Shown piece after piece: positions 43,010 to 52,749 of a DNA stretch of 64,000 nucleotides (position 1 is the first letter of the stretch; the number at the start of each line of letters is the position of its first letter). Below the pieces are notes generated by a model. The model did no database searches. It had not been told where the DNA came from and saw only the letters and a program-made list of their open reading frames with translations. The DNA is taken from positions 1 to 64,000 of the forward strand of contig DCFT01000027.1 in the NCBI GenBank assembly GCA_002319885.1, given 5' to 3'. The position numbers and the translations under genes are program-made. The stretch is from Bacteroidales bacterium UBA1797 (GTDB lineage: Bacteria; Bacteroidota; Bacteroidia; Bacteroidales; VadinHA17).

Positions 43010-44624
43010 GTGCCTGAAGATTTTTATTTTTTGATTTTTTTGTATGGAGAAAAATTATTGGTATTCCTCCTATAAATGTTATAATACCTGCAAGAAGAAA
43101 ATCATCGTCTATACCTTGTATATATGATTGTTTCGTGAGATTTGAAAGAAGCAGAGCCTCACTCTGTCTTGTTGAATTGGAAGGAGAACTACCGGCTTCA
43201 TTTTGAAGATGATATTTTATTCTTGACGATGTCTCCCTGAAAATCTCAGAACCCGGTTTAATTGCTGCGCCGAAGGTCTGGGTATGAAAGTTGACTCTTG
43301 AAGTAAGTACAGTAGCAAGTAAAGCAACACCCAGACTTCCCCCCAGCTGGCGTATCGAGTTAGTAATGGCTGAGGCCTGTGCCATCTTATCACGTGGTAT
43401 CTCCGACAGCGAGACAGTTGTTAAGGCTGTAAACATTAAACCCATGGCTACTCCTCTGATATATAATGACAGCATTATGTAATTCAATTCGGTAAGCCAC
43501 GAAAGGTAAGCATTGAGGTAAAAACTAAAGGCAAATAGAACAACGCCTATGAAAAGAGGAATTTTTGGATTTAATTTATCCGAAATCCTTCCTGAAATAG
43601 GAGCAATTATACCTTGCAAAATCCCCATAGGGAGAAAAACCGAACCGGCCTGCAAAGCTGTGTAGCCCAAAGAATTCTGTAAATAAATAGGTAATAGGAA
43701 TGTACTGCCGAACATCCCAAGACTAAAGATTACAAGAATTATGTTTGCTATACCAAAATTATGGTACTTTAAAAGCCTGAGATCAAGAAGTGGCTCTTTA
43801 ACAGTAAATTCCGCAGTTATAAAAACAGCCAGGGAGATTAGAGCAATTGCTCCGAAAATAAGTATGAAAGGGGCATGCCAGCCTGCAGAGTTTGTTGCTG
43901 CATTTCCCTGGGAAAGAATGTAAAGTGTGAGTGGAAGGAAAATAGTTACTGAAATGAATCCTACAATATCAAATTCACGTGTTTTTCTGTTAATATATTC
44001 ACTTTGAATTACTATTGTAAACAACATAGCTAATATCCCGATTGGAATATTAACGTCGAAAATAAGTGGCCAGCTGAAAGTGTCAATCAGAAAGCCCCCT
44101 ATCAGTGGCCCGAATGATACTGAGGCTGCTGCAGCGATACCCCAGAATCCCAATGCAATACCTCTTTGGTTAGGTGGAAATTCCCTTGTAATTATTGCCA
44201 TTCCCAAAGGCTGAATAGTACCGGCTCCCAAACCTTGAATAACCCTCGATGCTATCAACATATTTTCGTTCGACGACCTTCCGCATAACATAGATCCTAA
44301 AGTAAAAAGGAATAATCCAATGAAATACAACCGTTTGTACCCGAACTTATCGGCTAGCCAACCCGAAGTGGGAAGCGCTACGGCCATCGCCAGCATATAT
44401 GCCGTTACAACCCATTCAATTTTATCGAGACTGACACCAAAGGATGCCATAATTTTTGGTAAACCTACATTTACTATTGTGGCATCAAGTACTGCCATAA
44501 AAGTACCAAGCATAATATTTGCCAGCAGGAACCATTTGTATGACAAATGCTTAGGATGAAAAGGTGAATTACCTTTCCTAACAAGGTACCTGATACGGTG
44601 AGATGGCGTTCTTCGTCTTTCCAT
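42999..44624 (-). CDS. DHA2-family (EmrB/QacA) MFS drug exporter
   Basis: 541 residues with fourteen TM helices. Motif A LADKFGYKRLYFIG, motif C-like GPLIGGFLIDTFSWPLIFDVNIPIGI, DHA2 motif D1 MAVLDATIVNVGLPKI. N-terminal Arg-rich segment and C-terminal basic tail are cytoplasmic. Inner-membrane pump that would hand substrates to the HlyD adaptor and TolC. ATG two bp after the HlyD stop. Confidence 0.95.
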   Translation of the reverse strand: MERRRTPSHRIRYLVRKGNSPFHPKHLSYKWFLLANIMLGTFMAVLDATIVNVGLPKIMASFGVSLDKIEWVVTAYMLAMAVALPTSGWLADKFGYKRLYFIGLFLFTLGSMLCGRSSNENMLIASRVIQGLGAGTIQPLGMAIITREFPPNQRGIALGFWGIAAAASVSFGPLIGGFLIDTFSWPLIFDVNIPIGILAMLFTIVIQSEYINRKTREFDIVGFISVTIFLPLTLYILSQGNAATNSAGWHAPFILIFGAIALISLAVFITAEFTVKEPLLDLRLLKYHNFGIANIILVIFSLGMFGSTFLLPIYLQNSLGYTALQAGSVFLPMGILQGIIAPISGRISDKLNPKIPLFIGVVLFAFSFYLNAYLSWLTELNYIMLSLYIRGVAMGLMFTALTTVSLSEIPRDKMAQASAITNSIRQLGGSLGVALLATVLTSRVNFHTQTFGAAIKPGSEIFRETSSRIKYHLQNEAGSSPSNSTRQSEALLLSNLTKQSYIQGIDDDFLLAGIITFIGGIPIIFLHTKKSKNKNLQAHES

Positions 44625-44625
44625 C

Positions 44626-45633
44626 TTATTTCCTGATAAGCTTTACTACTGCTGACATCCCCGATAAAATATTGAAAGAAGAGATTGCTTTATTATTTTC
44701 TGCTTTATCTATTGAAATCCTGACAGGTATTCTCTGAGTGACTTTTGTAAAGTTTCCAGAAGCATTATTTGCGGGTATAAGAGAAAATACAGAAGCAGTG
44801 CTTGAACCGATCATGAAGACTTTACCGTCAAATTTATCTCTTGAAAATGCATCAATTGTAAATTTGACAGGCTGCCCAAGATAAACATCTGCAATGTTTG
44901 TCTCTTCGAGGTAAGTTACTATCCATAAATCTTTACTGATAGTAATAGTAAATATTGACTGACTTGGCTGAACTACATCACCAGGAAGTAACCACCTTTT
45001 TGCTATTACACCATCTGCGGGTGCATAAAGTTTCGTATTCCTGAGTTGTGCTTCAAGAACTTTTATCTGGGCATTTGCTGTCCCAACTGATGCTGACGCA
45101 CTCGAAATCATTGATTTCGATACCAGGAGCTGGGCTTTTGCTGCGTCAAGCTGAGCTGATGCAGTTTCAAATGCCTTCTTTACATGATCAAATTGTTCAG
45201 GCGTTATAACACCACCTTCCGACTGGGTTTTTGCTCTGTTCATATCGTCAGTAGCTCTGGCCATATTTATTTCGAGCACTATAATACTTTTCTGATCAGA
45301 AGCATATTTTACTTCCGATTGCACTAAGTTAGCCTGAGCCTGGGCCCGGAGAGCAACTGTCTGGTTTCGTTGTGCAACCATATCAGTACTGTCAAGTTCA
45401 GCCAGAAGCATGCCTTGTTTGACTTTGTCTCCTTCATCGGCATACAGAGTGGTTATTCTCCCCATTATTTTTGCTCCAACGCTTACATTGTCAGCATCCA
45501 CATGTGCATCATCCGAAGTAATATACATGGAATAATCTCTGTACCAATACCATGCTCCTGCCACGACTAATAAAATAATTATTGCAAGTGGAATATAAAC
45601 TCTGAGTCGGTTTTTCTTAGCTTCATCTTTCAT
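44626..45633 (-). CDS. HlyD/EmrA-family membrane-fusion protein
   Basis: 335 residues. One N-terminal TM (14-33), biotinyl-lipoyl half motifs VSVGAKIMGRITTLYADEGDKVKQGMLLAELD and LYAPADGVIAKRWLLPGDVVQPSQ flanking a long alpha-hairpin (about 85-195), then beta-barrel LWIVTYLEETNIADVYLGQPVKFTIDAF. Periplasmic adaptor between the MFS pump and TolC. Confidence 0.94.
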   Translation of the reverse strand: MKDEAKKNRLRVYIPLAIIILLVVAGAWYWYRDYSMYITSDDAHVDADNVSVGAKIMGRITTLYADEGDKVKQGMLLAELDSTDMVAQRNQTVALRAQAQANLVQSEVKYASDQKSIIVLEINMARATDDMNRAKTQSEGGVITPEQFDHVKKAFETASAQLDAAKAQLLVSKSMISSASASVGTANAQIKVLEAQLRNTKLYAPADGVIAKRWLLPGDVVQPSQSIFTITISKDLWIVTYLEETNIADVYLGQPVKFTIDAFSRDKFDGKVFMIGSSTASVFSLIPANNASGNFTKVTQRIPVRISIDKAENNKAISSFNILSGMSAVVKLIRK

Positions 45634-45680
45634 AAAACTGTTCTTAATTAAATTATGTTGGTAATAGTCAATATATCAAA

Positions 45681-46313
45681 TTATTTGCATTTTAAACCCC
45701 TGATAAAAAAATTGGTAAAAGCAATTGTTTTCTCAAGAAGCCGGTCAAATTCTTCCTGTTCTATAAATAATTTTTTCTTTTCATTAACTAATGTTGCCCT
45801 TAATCCCTTAAGAAGATCAAGATAAAGACTGGCAGTCTGGTCAACATCATCGATAAAAAAGATTCCACCACTTATCCCTTTTTTAAATATCTCTTTTATA
45901 ATTTCCTTTTCTTTTCCTTTAAAATTCTCAAGTGTTTCCCTGAAACCCGGTTTCAAATCCGAATAAGCTTCAAGTCTTAATCTGCTTAAATTAAGCAAAG
46001 TGCGAAAATATGAGAGACGAATGCCAGCATATTCCTGAAGTAATTGCTCCGGTTCGTTAATACTTGATATCCTGTCTGAAATATTTGATAAAAACTCAGC
46101 CTGTTCCTTTTCAACTACTGCCTTATAGAGACTTTCTTTATCCGGAAAATAATAGTATAATGATGCTTTCGAAAGATTTAGATCATCTGCAATTTCGCGC
46201 ATTGATGTTTTTTCAATTCCGAATAACCCAAAGCGCTTCTGCGATGCTTCGATTATCATTTGCACCTTATCAGTCTTCTCCGTCTTCTCAGAAGTAAATC
46301 TTGAAATATTCAT
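45681..46313 (-). CDS. TetR/AcrR-family regulator of the efflux operon
   Basis: 210 residues from ATG 46313 (MNISRFTSEKTEKTD); the frame is open nine codons further but those overlap the operator region. HTH: RFGLFGIEKTSMREIADDLNLSKASLYYYFPDKESLYKAV. C-terminal ligand-binding helices are not family-specific. First gene of the unit, 47 bp before the HlyD gene; likely represses its own operon. Confidence 0.93.
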   Translation of the reverse strand: MNISRFTSEKTEKTDKVQMIIEASQKRFGLFGIEKTSMREIADDLNLSKASLYYYFPDKESLYKAVVEKEQAEFLSNISDRISSINEPEQLLQEYAGIRLSYFRTLLNLSRLRLEAYSDLKPGFRETLENFKGKEKEIIKEIFKKGISGGIFFIDDVDQTASLYLDLLKGLRATLVNEKKKLFIEQEEFDRLLEKTIAFTNFFIRGLKCK

Positions 46314-46344
46314 TTTAATAAAAAGATGCAAATATAACATCCTG

Positions 46345-46371
46345 CCTGACTAAGTTGTTCAAATGGTCAGG
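46345..46371. promoter_or_regulatory. Candidate TetR operator
   Basis: CCTGAC (46345-46350) and GTCAGG (46366-46371) form an inverted repeat 32 bp upstream of the TetR start codon, the usual place and form of a TetR-family operator. The inner bases are not symmetric. Confidence 0.45.
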
Positions 46372-46640
46372 AAAAATTATAATATTTTTTAATTTAAAAT
46401 TAAAATTGAATCATAAAGTAAACATAATGATGTATTTAGAAAATGTATTTTTTAAAATATTTTTATTAACAAAGTCTTTGATTACTAAAAAAGACCATTT
46501 ACAACACATGCTCAAAATATTTCTCAATAATATTTTCAACTATGTTTAAGTAACCGTACATTTGAAACCAACACAGTACAACAAAATAGGATCTTAATTT
46601 TCGGTCAGATTGAAAAAATAATTTTATAATTTAAATATTT

Positions 46641-47048
46641 ATGAAAACGGTTAGGGCAACCATTATTATTTTTCTGATTCTTGGATGTGCTTTGAAAGCA
46701 GAATGTCAGAAATCGCGACCGAATGATAAAATTAAAAGTGTTATTGTGTCGGAGGAGAAATATGATATGCTGGTTAAAAAGCAGTACAGGGAATCAGAAA
46801 CATACTACGATGAACGAGGCAATGAGCTTGAATCCATTACCTATAAACAAGGTAAGGTCGATAAACACTTTAAATACCAGTATGATTCAGATAATAACAA
46901 GATAAAAGAGGAAGAGTTTGATCCTTCCGGAAAGCTAAAGGAGTCATCGGAGTATAAATATGTAAATGGTTTACGCTCTGAGAAAACAGTCTACGATTCC
47001 AATAAGAAGCTGAAGTCCAGAAAGACTTATGTCTATACCTCATATTAA
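46641..47048 (+). CDS. Small exported YD/MORN-like repeat protein
   Basis: 135 residues. Signal peptide about 1-21 (IIIFLILGCALKAECQ). Mature part carries short repeats of the YD/RHS-like pattern: YYDERGNELESITYKQGK, FKYQYDSDNNKIKEEEFDPSGK and EYKYVNGLRSEKTVYDSNKK. Function unknown. Three bp before the VTC gene, so first gene of that operon. Confidence 0.65.
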   Translation: MKTVRATIIIFLILGCALKAECQKSRPNDKIKSVIVSEEKYDMLVKKQYRESETYYDERGNELESITYKQGKVDKHFKYQYDSDNNKIKEEEFDPSGKLKESSEYKYVNGLRSEKTVYDSNKKLKSRKTYVYTSY

Positions 47049-47051
47049 AAG

Positions 47052-47834
47052 ATGTATAGCTCTGATATTCAAACACAACTAAGTTCATTTCATTCCATTG
47101 GTTTAAATGAAATGAATGAAGCAATTTTAATGAACAGGTTTGAAACAAAGTATGTTATCTCCGTAAGGAAACTACCTGAGCTGCTGGCTCGTTTGTCGGG
47201 AAGCTATTATATTCTTGAAATTAATAATATCCGGTCACTTCCATATAAAACTATATATCTCGATACTTCTGACCTTTTGTTTTATATGCAACAGATTAGA
47301 GGTAAACTCGAAAGAGACAAAGTAAGATACAGGATTTACGAATCCACGGGGCTTTCCTTTCTTGAGATAAAGAAGAAAACCAATAAGAACAAAACAATTA
47401 AATGGCGGATTGAAAACAGCCTGCAGTCAGATTCTCCCGATGGAAACGCATCAGCGTTTATTAAAGAATATCTTCACTATAATTGTTCCGGTCTCAGACC
47501 GGTCCTCATAAACGGATTTACCCGGATCACGCTGGTGGGAAGAGAACTTAATGAACGGATCACTATGGATTTTAATATCAATTTCTCAAGCCCTTGTGGT
47601 AAAAATTGCAAGTTGCCGTTTTTAGCAATTGTCGAATTAAAAAGGGAAAAGTATTCTGGTCAGGCTTCCACACGAAATATCATGAAACAGATCGGCTTCA
47701 AACCTTCAGGTTTCAGTAAATATTGCATAGGAAGTGCATTAATAAATGATATACCCCGGAAAAACAGATTAAAACCAAATTTGCTATTAATCAATAAGAT
47801 AGAAAATGAATACATTAATTCTCATGATGTCTGA
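47052..47834 (+). CDS. VTC-domain protein (polyphosphate-polymerase-like)
   Basis: 260 residues. VTC domain about 25-225: NRFETKYVI, YKTIYLDTSDLLFYMQQIRGKLERDKVRYRIYE, FLEIKKKTNKNKTIKWRI, GFTRITLV, RITMDFNI, FLAIVELKREKYSG. Basic residues and Glu lining the tunnel (RYR, EIKKK, ELKRE) are kept, as in yeast Vtc4. A bacterial role in polyphosphate synthesis or sensing is inference. Overlaps the DUF4956 gene start. Confidence 0.87.
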   Translation: MYSSDIQTQLSSFHSIGLNEMNEAILMNRFETKYVISVRKLPELLARLSGSYYILEINNIRSLPYKTIYLDTSDLLFYMQQIRGKLERDKVRYRIYESTGLSFLEIKKKTNKNKTIKWRIENSLQSDSPDGNASAFIKEYLHYNCSGLRPVLINGFTRITLVGRELNERITMDFNINFSSPCGKNCKLPFLAIVELKREKYSGQASTRNIMKQIGFKPSGFSKYCIGSALINDIPRKNRLKPNLLLINKIENEYINSHDV

Positions 47835-48507
47835 CAAAATAGATCTTGCAGGCATTGAAATTATTGACATCCCAAGTTTTTTAGAGTTGCTTGGACGATT
47901 TACCTTAAATATGGCTGTAATTCTGATCCTGGTGCGGTGGTTGTATTATTCTACCACCAAAAGAAAAGATTATCTTTTTACCTATATACTGATTTCGAGC
48001 CTTATTTTCAGTTTGTGTTACCTCCTTGCAAGCGTTAAACTTCAGATAGGGTTTGCACTTGGACTTTTTGCAATTTTCGGGATAATAAGGTACAGAACCA
48101 ACTCTATACCAATAAAAGAGATGACCTATCTTTTTCTGACAATAGGTGTCTCAATAATTAATGCTCTCGCCGACACCAAAACAAGTGTTGCTGAAGTTCT
48201 CTTTACAAACTTTGCAATTATTTCAATAGCATTTTGCATGGAGAAGATATGGCTTCAGAAACATGAGTTATCAAAGATCATCATATATGAAAGGATTGAT
48301 CTCATTAAACCGGAAAATAACCAGGAACTGATTAATGATCTCCAGTCAAGGACAGGCATAAAGAAAATCAAAAGAGTCGAAATAGGAAAAATCGATTTCC
48401 TGAGAGATACATGCACTCTTGAAATGTTCTATGATGTAATTGGATATCATGCAAATACTGTTAGTGAATTTGAAAGTAAAAATGATAATGACGATGACGA
48501 CGATTAA
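47806..48507 (+). CDS. DUF4956 membrane protein
   Basis: 233 residues. Four TM helices about 30-50, 58-76, 78-96 and 108-135, with the DUF4956 core KLQIGFALGLFAIFGIIRYRTNSIPIKEMTYLF. A cytoplasmic C-terminal domain ends in a poly-Asp tail. Alternative ATGs at 47824 and 47827 cut the overlap with the VTC gene to about 8-11 bp. Usual partner of VTC proteins in bacteria. Confidence 0.88.
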   Translation: MNTLILMMSDKIDLAGIEIIDIPSFLELLGRFTLNMAVILILVRWLYYSTTKRKDYLFTYILISSLIFSLCYLLASVKLQIGFALGLFAIFGIIRYRTNSIPIKEMTYLFLTIGVSIINALADTKTSVAEVLFTNFAIISIAFCMEKIWLQKHELSKIIIYERIDLIKPENNQELINDLQSRTGIKKIKRVEIGKIDFLRDTCTLEMFYDVIGYHANTVSEFESKNDNDDDDD

Positions 48508-49168
48508 TAAATGGTGTCTTACAGTATTTTTATGTTTTCTGCCCCTGCTTGTTTCAGCTCAGAAAAAAGACTTTGGGATATGGTATGGAGTTTCAGCTGA
48601 ACATAAAATAAGTAATAAGCTGGTGATCAATTTATCCACTGATGTCCGGACATTTAAAAAAGCATCCAGGGTTGACGAGGCTTTCCTTGAGGGCGGACTT
48701 GATTATAATTTCATCAAATATTTATCATTAGATTGTTCCTATCGTCTTATAAAAAAAATAGAAGACAACAATTCATACTATTTTCAGCATAAAGTATTTA
48801 TGGATATAAAGGCCAATGCTCCACTGGGAAATTTCAGTTTTACCACCCGTTTAAGATTTCAAATAAGGACTAAAACATATATTCAGGATGATAATGATAA
48901 CTACCCCGATTATACAGGGCAGATTAAATTTAAAGTGTTATACAAAACTCAGTCCTTTCCTTTAAATCCTTATATATATGTAGAATCATTTCGTCCAATG
49001 TTTTCCGGAAAATCAGGAACGGTGGACAAGAACAAGTTTTCGGCAGGGATGGAACTCAGAATTACAAAAAGACATTCCATTGAAGCAGAATATATCTTCC
49101 AGCGTGACTTTCAACCACAGCTGTCAGATATTAATATAATATCAGTTAACTATAATATTAAGTTTTAG
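48488..49168 (+). CDS. DUF2490 outer-membrane beta-barrel-like protein
   Basis: 226 residues from ATG 48488; the frame is open to 48440, but the signal peptide starts near here (MTMTTINKW...LLVSAQ). Beta-rich: DFGIWYGVSAEHKISNKLVINLSTDVR, YFQHKVFMDIKA, FTTRLRFQIRTKTY and a terminal aromatic/Phe residue (VNYNIKF) typical of barrels. Overlaps the DUF4956 gene by 20 bp. Likely outer-membrane component of the VTC unit. Confidence 0.8.
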   Translation: MTMTTINKWCLTVFLCFLPLLVSAQKKDFGIWYGVSAEHKISNKLVINLSTDVRTFKKASRVDEAFLEGGLDYNFIKYLSLDCSYRLIKKIEDNNSYYFQHKVFMDIKANAPLGNFSFTTRLRFQIRTKTYIQDDNDNYPDYTGQIKFKVLYKTQSFPLNPYIYVESFRPMFSGKSGTVDKNKFSAGMELRITKRHSIEAEYIFQRDFQPQLSDINIISVNYNIKF

Positions 49169-49213
49169 TTATGCTTCCGGTGAAATTAAAGTCAGTTATG
49201 AAACTGAATTCAA

Positions 49214-51160
49214 CTAATTTGTAAAGAATAGCAACATTGCCAATGCTACTGCAGTAATGAAAATAGTTACAGGTAAACTGACCTTTATAGCAGTACTGCG
49301 ATCCTGATCTGATACTATCTTTGACTTTCTTATATTTCTTAAGCTAAGATATAAACCTGTCAGAACAGCAAATGCCTGAAGCCATGGAATAAACTGGGGT
49401 AAAAACTGGTGCCACGGAGAATTAGCGGTTCCGAAGAAATCCCAGCCCCAACCAAAAGGATCTGAAAGAGATTGTTTGATAAATGTAACATTCACAAACA
49501 GCATAGGTATTACAAATGCAATCCAGTTCATTAATGCAAAGGGAAGAAGAGATCCGGCATATTCAAGAAATATCTCCTTCCTGTTACTCCTGATTTTTGC
49601 AAGTTTTGAACCCAGAGATGAAAGCAGATAAATGATTCCAGGAACAAGGATAAGAACTGATGACCACATTATCAGCGAATAAATACCAAATAAACCCCAG
49701 TTATGTTTATCAAGAATGTTTACATAATCACGAACGACGGGCCATGGTCCAAGATATAATATACTATAGATTATTGAAATTGTAAAAGTCGCCATCGACA
49801 TCCATGCCTCACTAAAGTTGCGGGCACCTTTCTCAGTTGCGAAGGGTCTGCTATAAAGAGATACATTATTATATGTGCAGCTTCGGAGACATTCAAGGCA
49901 AAGCCCGCAATCGCTGTTTTCCTTTATCCTGCCTACATTCAGTCCATATGGACAAGCCCATCCGTTTGTATTGCCATTCTCACAGTAATGAGGCTTGCAT
50001 TGATCACAGGTCGCCTGTGATTTGTTTCTGAGAGCCAATGTACTCATCCTTGAAAAAGGCCCCACAAATACACTTACAGGGCAAACGTAACGACAAAACG
50101 CCCTGAGTTCAAAAATTCCTGACATCAGTGTTGGAACAACCATCAGCATTAGAACGGTAATGCCTGAAATAAAAGGAGTAGCAACCAGTGTAGTTGAAAA
50201 TGTCGCAAGCAGTAAAAAGATGATTAATCTTAACCAGTCATTTTTTAACCATTCAGGCCATTTCAGGAAAAGTCCGGAAAACTTATTATTAAAGTTTTTC
50301 GTTTTGCCTTTAACCGGATTAAAGAATGATTTTCGCTGAATGAGATCGCCGAAGAAGGGCAAAGGACAAATCGTGCACCAGAATCTTCCAAAAACAGGTG
50401 TAATAAGGGCAACAAGGGCAAACAACCAGACGGCCCACATTAAAAGAACTCCCAGATTTCTGCCTGATACCTTTGTACCAAAAACTGAGGTCAGAATTAC
50501 GATATATATCATGACCATAGTAATCAATGTTAAAGTGGCCTGGGTATATCGCGATACTATTATCTTTTTTAAAATACCTGTTTCTTTAAGCAAATCTTTA
50601 TAACCTGCTTTGTCATCTTCACTTTCTGTACCTGCATTTGCATTTTTAAAAAATGAAAGCAGCCATATTACAAATACTCCAATAAGGCTGCCAATACTGA
50701 AGATCAGCAAAGTATTGGGTTCAATGATAAGCTTACCCTGCTCAAAGGCGTGCATCGGGCCACACCATACATGACAGCGATAGTTGCTTTTTGAAACTAT
50801 ATAATTATAAAATCCTGTATGCCTTGCAATCAGGATGACTTCCTTTTCAATAATTTGTTCAGCAGAAGGATCACTAGTTTTGAAAACGGTAACCTCGTTG
50901 CGCGACGGGCTAATTTTGACGTCTATATCAAATTCCTGGAGAAAAAATGAATGCCCGGTATCGTCAGTAGAAAATGTCAGATGCAATGTGTCACCACGGT
51001 TGCATCGTATTACATACGGATCTTTACCGTAACGGAAACTCCTTATGTGAATGTACCTGCTAGTTGGTTTTTCTGTAAAAAACTGGATAGCAATTGCCGG
51101 TATCAATCCAAAACAAATGATTATTAAGAGATTAATAAGATGCCTGCCGGTAACTCTCAT
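49214..51160 (-). CDS. CuA-like cupredoxin fused to a NapH/NosR-like polyferredoxin membrane protein
   Basis: 648 residues. TM about 8-27; extracytoplasmic cupredoxin about 35-150 with DTGHSF (H70) and C129-HVW-C133-GPM-H137, the CxxxCxxxH spacing of a binuclear CuA site, but Glu (E140) at the Met ligand position. About seven TM helices follow. NapH/NosR motifs: CTICP (262-266), CRYVCP (356-361), and two [4Fe-4S] clusters (C385, C388, C393, C403; C418, C421, C424, C428). It should move electrons across the membrane to or from a periplasmic partner. Divergent from the FG-GAP gene. Confidence 0.82.
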   Translation of the reverse strand: MRVTGRHLINLLIIICFGLIPAIAIQFFTEKPTSRYIHIRSFRYGKDPYVIRCNRGDTLHLTFSTDDTGHSFFLQEFDIDVKISPSRNEVTVFKTSDPSAEQIIEKEVILIARHTGFYNYIVSKSNYRCHVWCGPMHAFEQGKLIIEPNTLLIFSIGSLIGVFVIWLLSFFKNANAGTESEDDKAGYKDLLKETGILKKIIVSRYTQATLTLITMVMIYIVILTSVFGTKVSGRNLGVLLMWAVWLFALVALITPVFGRFWCTICPLPFFGDLIQRKSFFNPVKGKTKNFNNKFSGLFLKWPEWLKNDWLRLIIFLLLATFSTTLVATPFISGITVLMLMVVPTLMSGIFELRAFCRYVCPVSVFVGPFSRMSTLALRNKSQATCDQCKPHYCENGNTNGWACPYGLNVGRIKENSDCGLCLECLRSCTYNNVSLYSRPFATEKGARNFSEAWMSMATFTISIIYSILYLGPWPVVRDYVNILDKHNWGLFGIYSLIMWSSVLILVPGIIYLLSSLGSKLAKIRSNRKEIFLEYAGSLLPFALMNWIAFVIPMLFVNVTFIKQSLSDPFGWGWDFFGTANSPWHQFLPQFIPWLQAFAVLTGLYLSLRNIRKSKIVSDQDRSTAIKVSLPVTIFITAVALAMLLFFTN

Positions 51161-51324
51161 ACTGGATAAATATCAATAATTATACTGATCTTCACGACTC
51201 CCAAATAGCATATTCTATAATTTTCAATGATAATTAATTTATTTCAATGCAATGCTGTCATAAAGCACATTTAGATTATTTTTGCGGTTAATGTTTTATT
51301 TGAAAAAAGTAAAAATAGCAAAGC

Positions 51325-52722
51325 ATGTCAAAAGACAGGAATTCAGCAGGGAATCGCAATAAAGGTCTTAAAACTCTTATATTGCTGGTTATAGTATTAT
51401 TTCTGATTATAGGCATTCCTTTTCTTTTAATTAGTTACCAGGCTAAGCAGAAAGGAATGACAAGGAGCGAGGTTATTAAAAGGATTGCAAACAGAGCCGA
51501 GGCAAAAGATAATGTGACCGGGGAATCCGATAATACAGTACATGGAGCAAAAATAGATTTTCTCGATCGCTTGCCTGTTGGAAATACTTTTAAAGAGCCA
51601 CCGTTTATTTCAAATGTCCAGGCTGTGGACCTTGATGGAGATGGCCTCCTCGATATAATTGTATGTGACTGTAAAAGTAACTCTGTTGACTGGATACGTC
51701 AATATCCGGCAGGTGTTTTTACCGAATCTGTTCTTGCCGATAGTCTGAATGCACCGGCTCATACTCAGATAATTGATTTTGATAAAGACGGAGATAAGGA
51801 TATTATGGTTGCAATACTTGGCGTGATATTCCCCAGTAATGATAAAATAGGATCAGTAGTTATCCTTGAAAATGATGGTACAAATCATTTCAAAAAACAT
51901 GTAATAGTAGACAAAATAGCCCGGGTATCTGATGTCAGGGCAGGTGATTTGGATGGCGACGGAGATCTCGATCTTGCTGTTGCACAATTCGGGTATGACG
52001 ATGGAGAGACCATGTGGATTGAAAATCTGGGAAACTGGAAATTTAAAAGTCATATTCTTCAAAACCTATCGGGTCCAATAAATGTTGAAATAGTTGACAT
52101 AGATAAAGATGGAGATAACGATATTATCTCTCTCGTGAGCCAGGAATGGGAAGAGATCTATGGTTTTATAAATGATGGAAAAGGAAATTTCACTTCAAAG
52201 CTGATCTATGGGTCAAATAATGAAGATTTTGGCTCAAGTGGAATCTATATCTGCGATTTCGACAAGGATGGTGACGACGATATACTCTATACCAATGGAG
52301 ATGCGTTTGATTATATACCTCCGGTTGGGAAACCCTGGCATGGGGTTCAATGGCTTGAGAACAAAGGGAACCTGAAATTTGAATTCCACAGGATTTGTAA
52401 TTTTATAGGAGCATACGATGCAAGACCTGTTGACATCGATAAGGACGGTGATCTTGATATATTTTGCGTAAGTGCATTCAATCTATGGGATAAACCTGAA
52501 TCTCAAAGTTTTATCTGGCTGGAGAACGATGGGAAAATGCACTTTACACTTCACGATATTGCCAGTTCTCCCACACACATACTTACGCTGGAGCCGGGAG
52601 ATTTTAATAATGACGGCTTAATGGATTTTGTTACAGGTGATATGCATGCCTATCCTCCTTATGACAGAATGGGAAGAGTCACCCTGTGGATGAACAATGG
52701 GAAATTGACCGAAAAAAAATAA
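51325..52722 (+). CDS. Membrane-anchored FG-GAP/VCBS repeat protein
   Basis: 465 residues. Short cytoplasmic start, TM about 15-36 (LILLVIVLFLIIGIPFLL), then about seven extracytoplasmic beta-propeller repeats each with a calcium-binding DxDxDG loop: DLDGDGLLDII, DFDKDGDKDIM, DLDGDGDLDLA, DIDKDGDNDII, DFDKDGDDDIL, DIDKDGDLDIF and DFNNDGLMDFV. Probably an integrin-like binding propeller. First of three propeller genes in a row. Confidence 0.88.
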   Translation: MSKDRNSAGNRNKGLKTLILLVIVLFLIIGIPFLLISYQAKQKGMTRSEVIKRIANRAEAKDNVTGESDNTVHGAKIDFLDRLPVGNTFKEPPFISNVQAVDLDGDGLLDIIVCDCKSNSVDWIRQYPAGVFTESVLADSLNAPAHTQIIDFDKDGDKDIMVAILGVIFPSNDKIGSVVILENDGTNHFKKHVIVDKIARVSDVRAGDLDGDGDLDLAVAQFGYDDGETMWIENLGNWKFKSHILQNLSGPINVEIVDIDKDGDNDIISLVSQEWEEIYGFINDGKGNFTSKLIYGSNNEDFGSSGIYICDFDKDGDDDILYTNGDAFDYIPPVGKPWHGVQWLENKGNLKFEFHRICNFIGAYDARPVDIDKDGDLDIFCVSAFNLWDKPESQSFIWLENDGKMHFTLHDIASSPTHILTLEPGDFNNDGLMDFVTGDMHAYPPYDRMGRVTLWMNNGKLTEKK

Positions 52723-52749
52723 CCTGTTTCTTACTATTAGATTTATAAA

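Noticed and set aside
43291..43923. Small plus-strand frames inside the MFS gene
   Set aside because: Antisense shadows of a complete DHA2 transporter.
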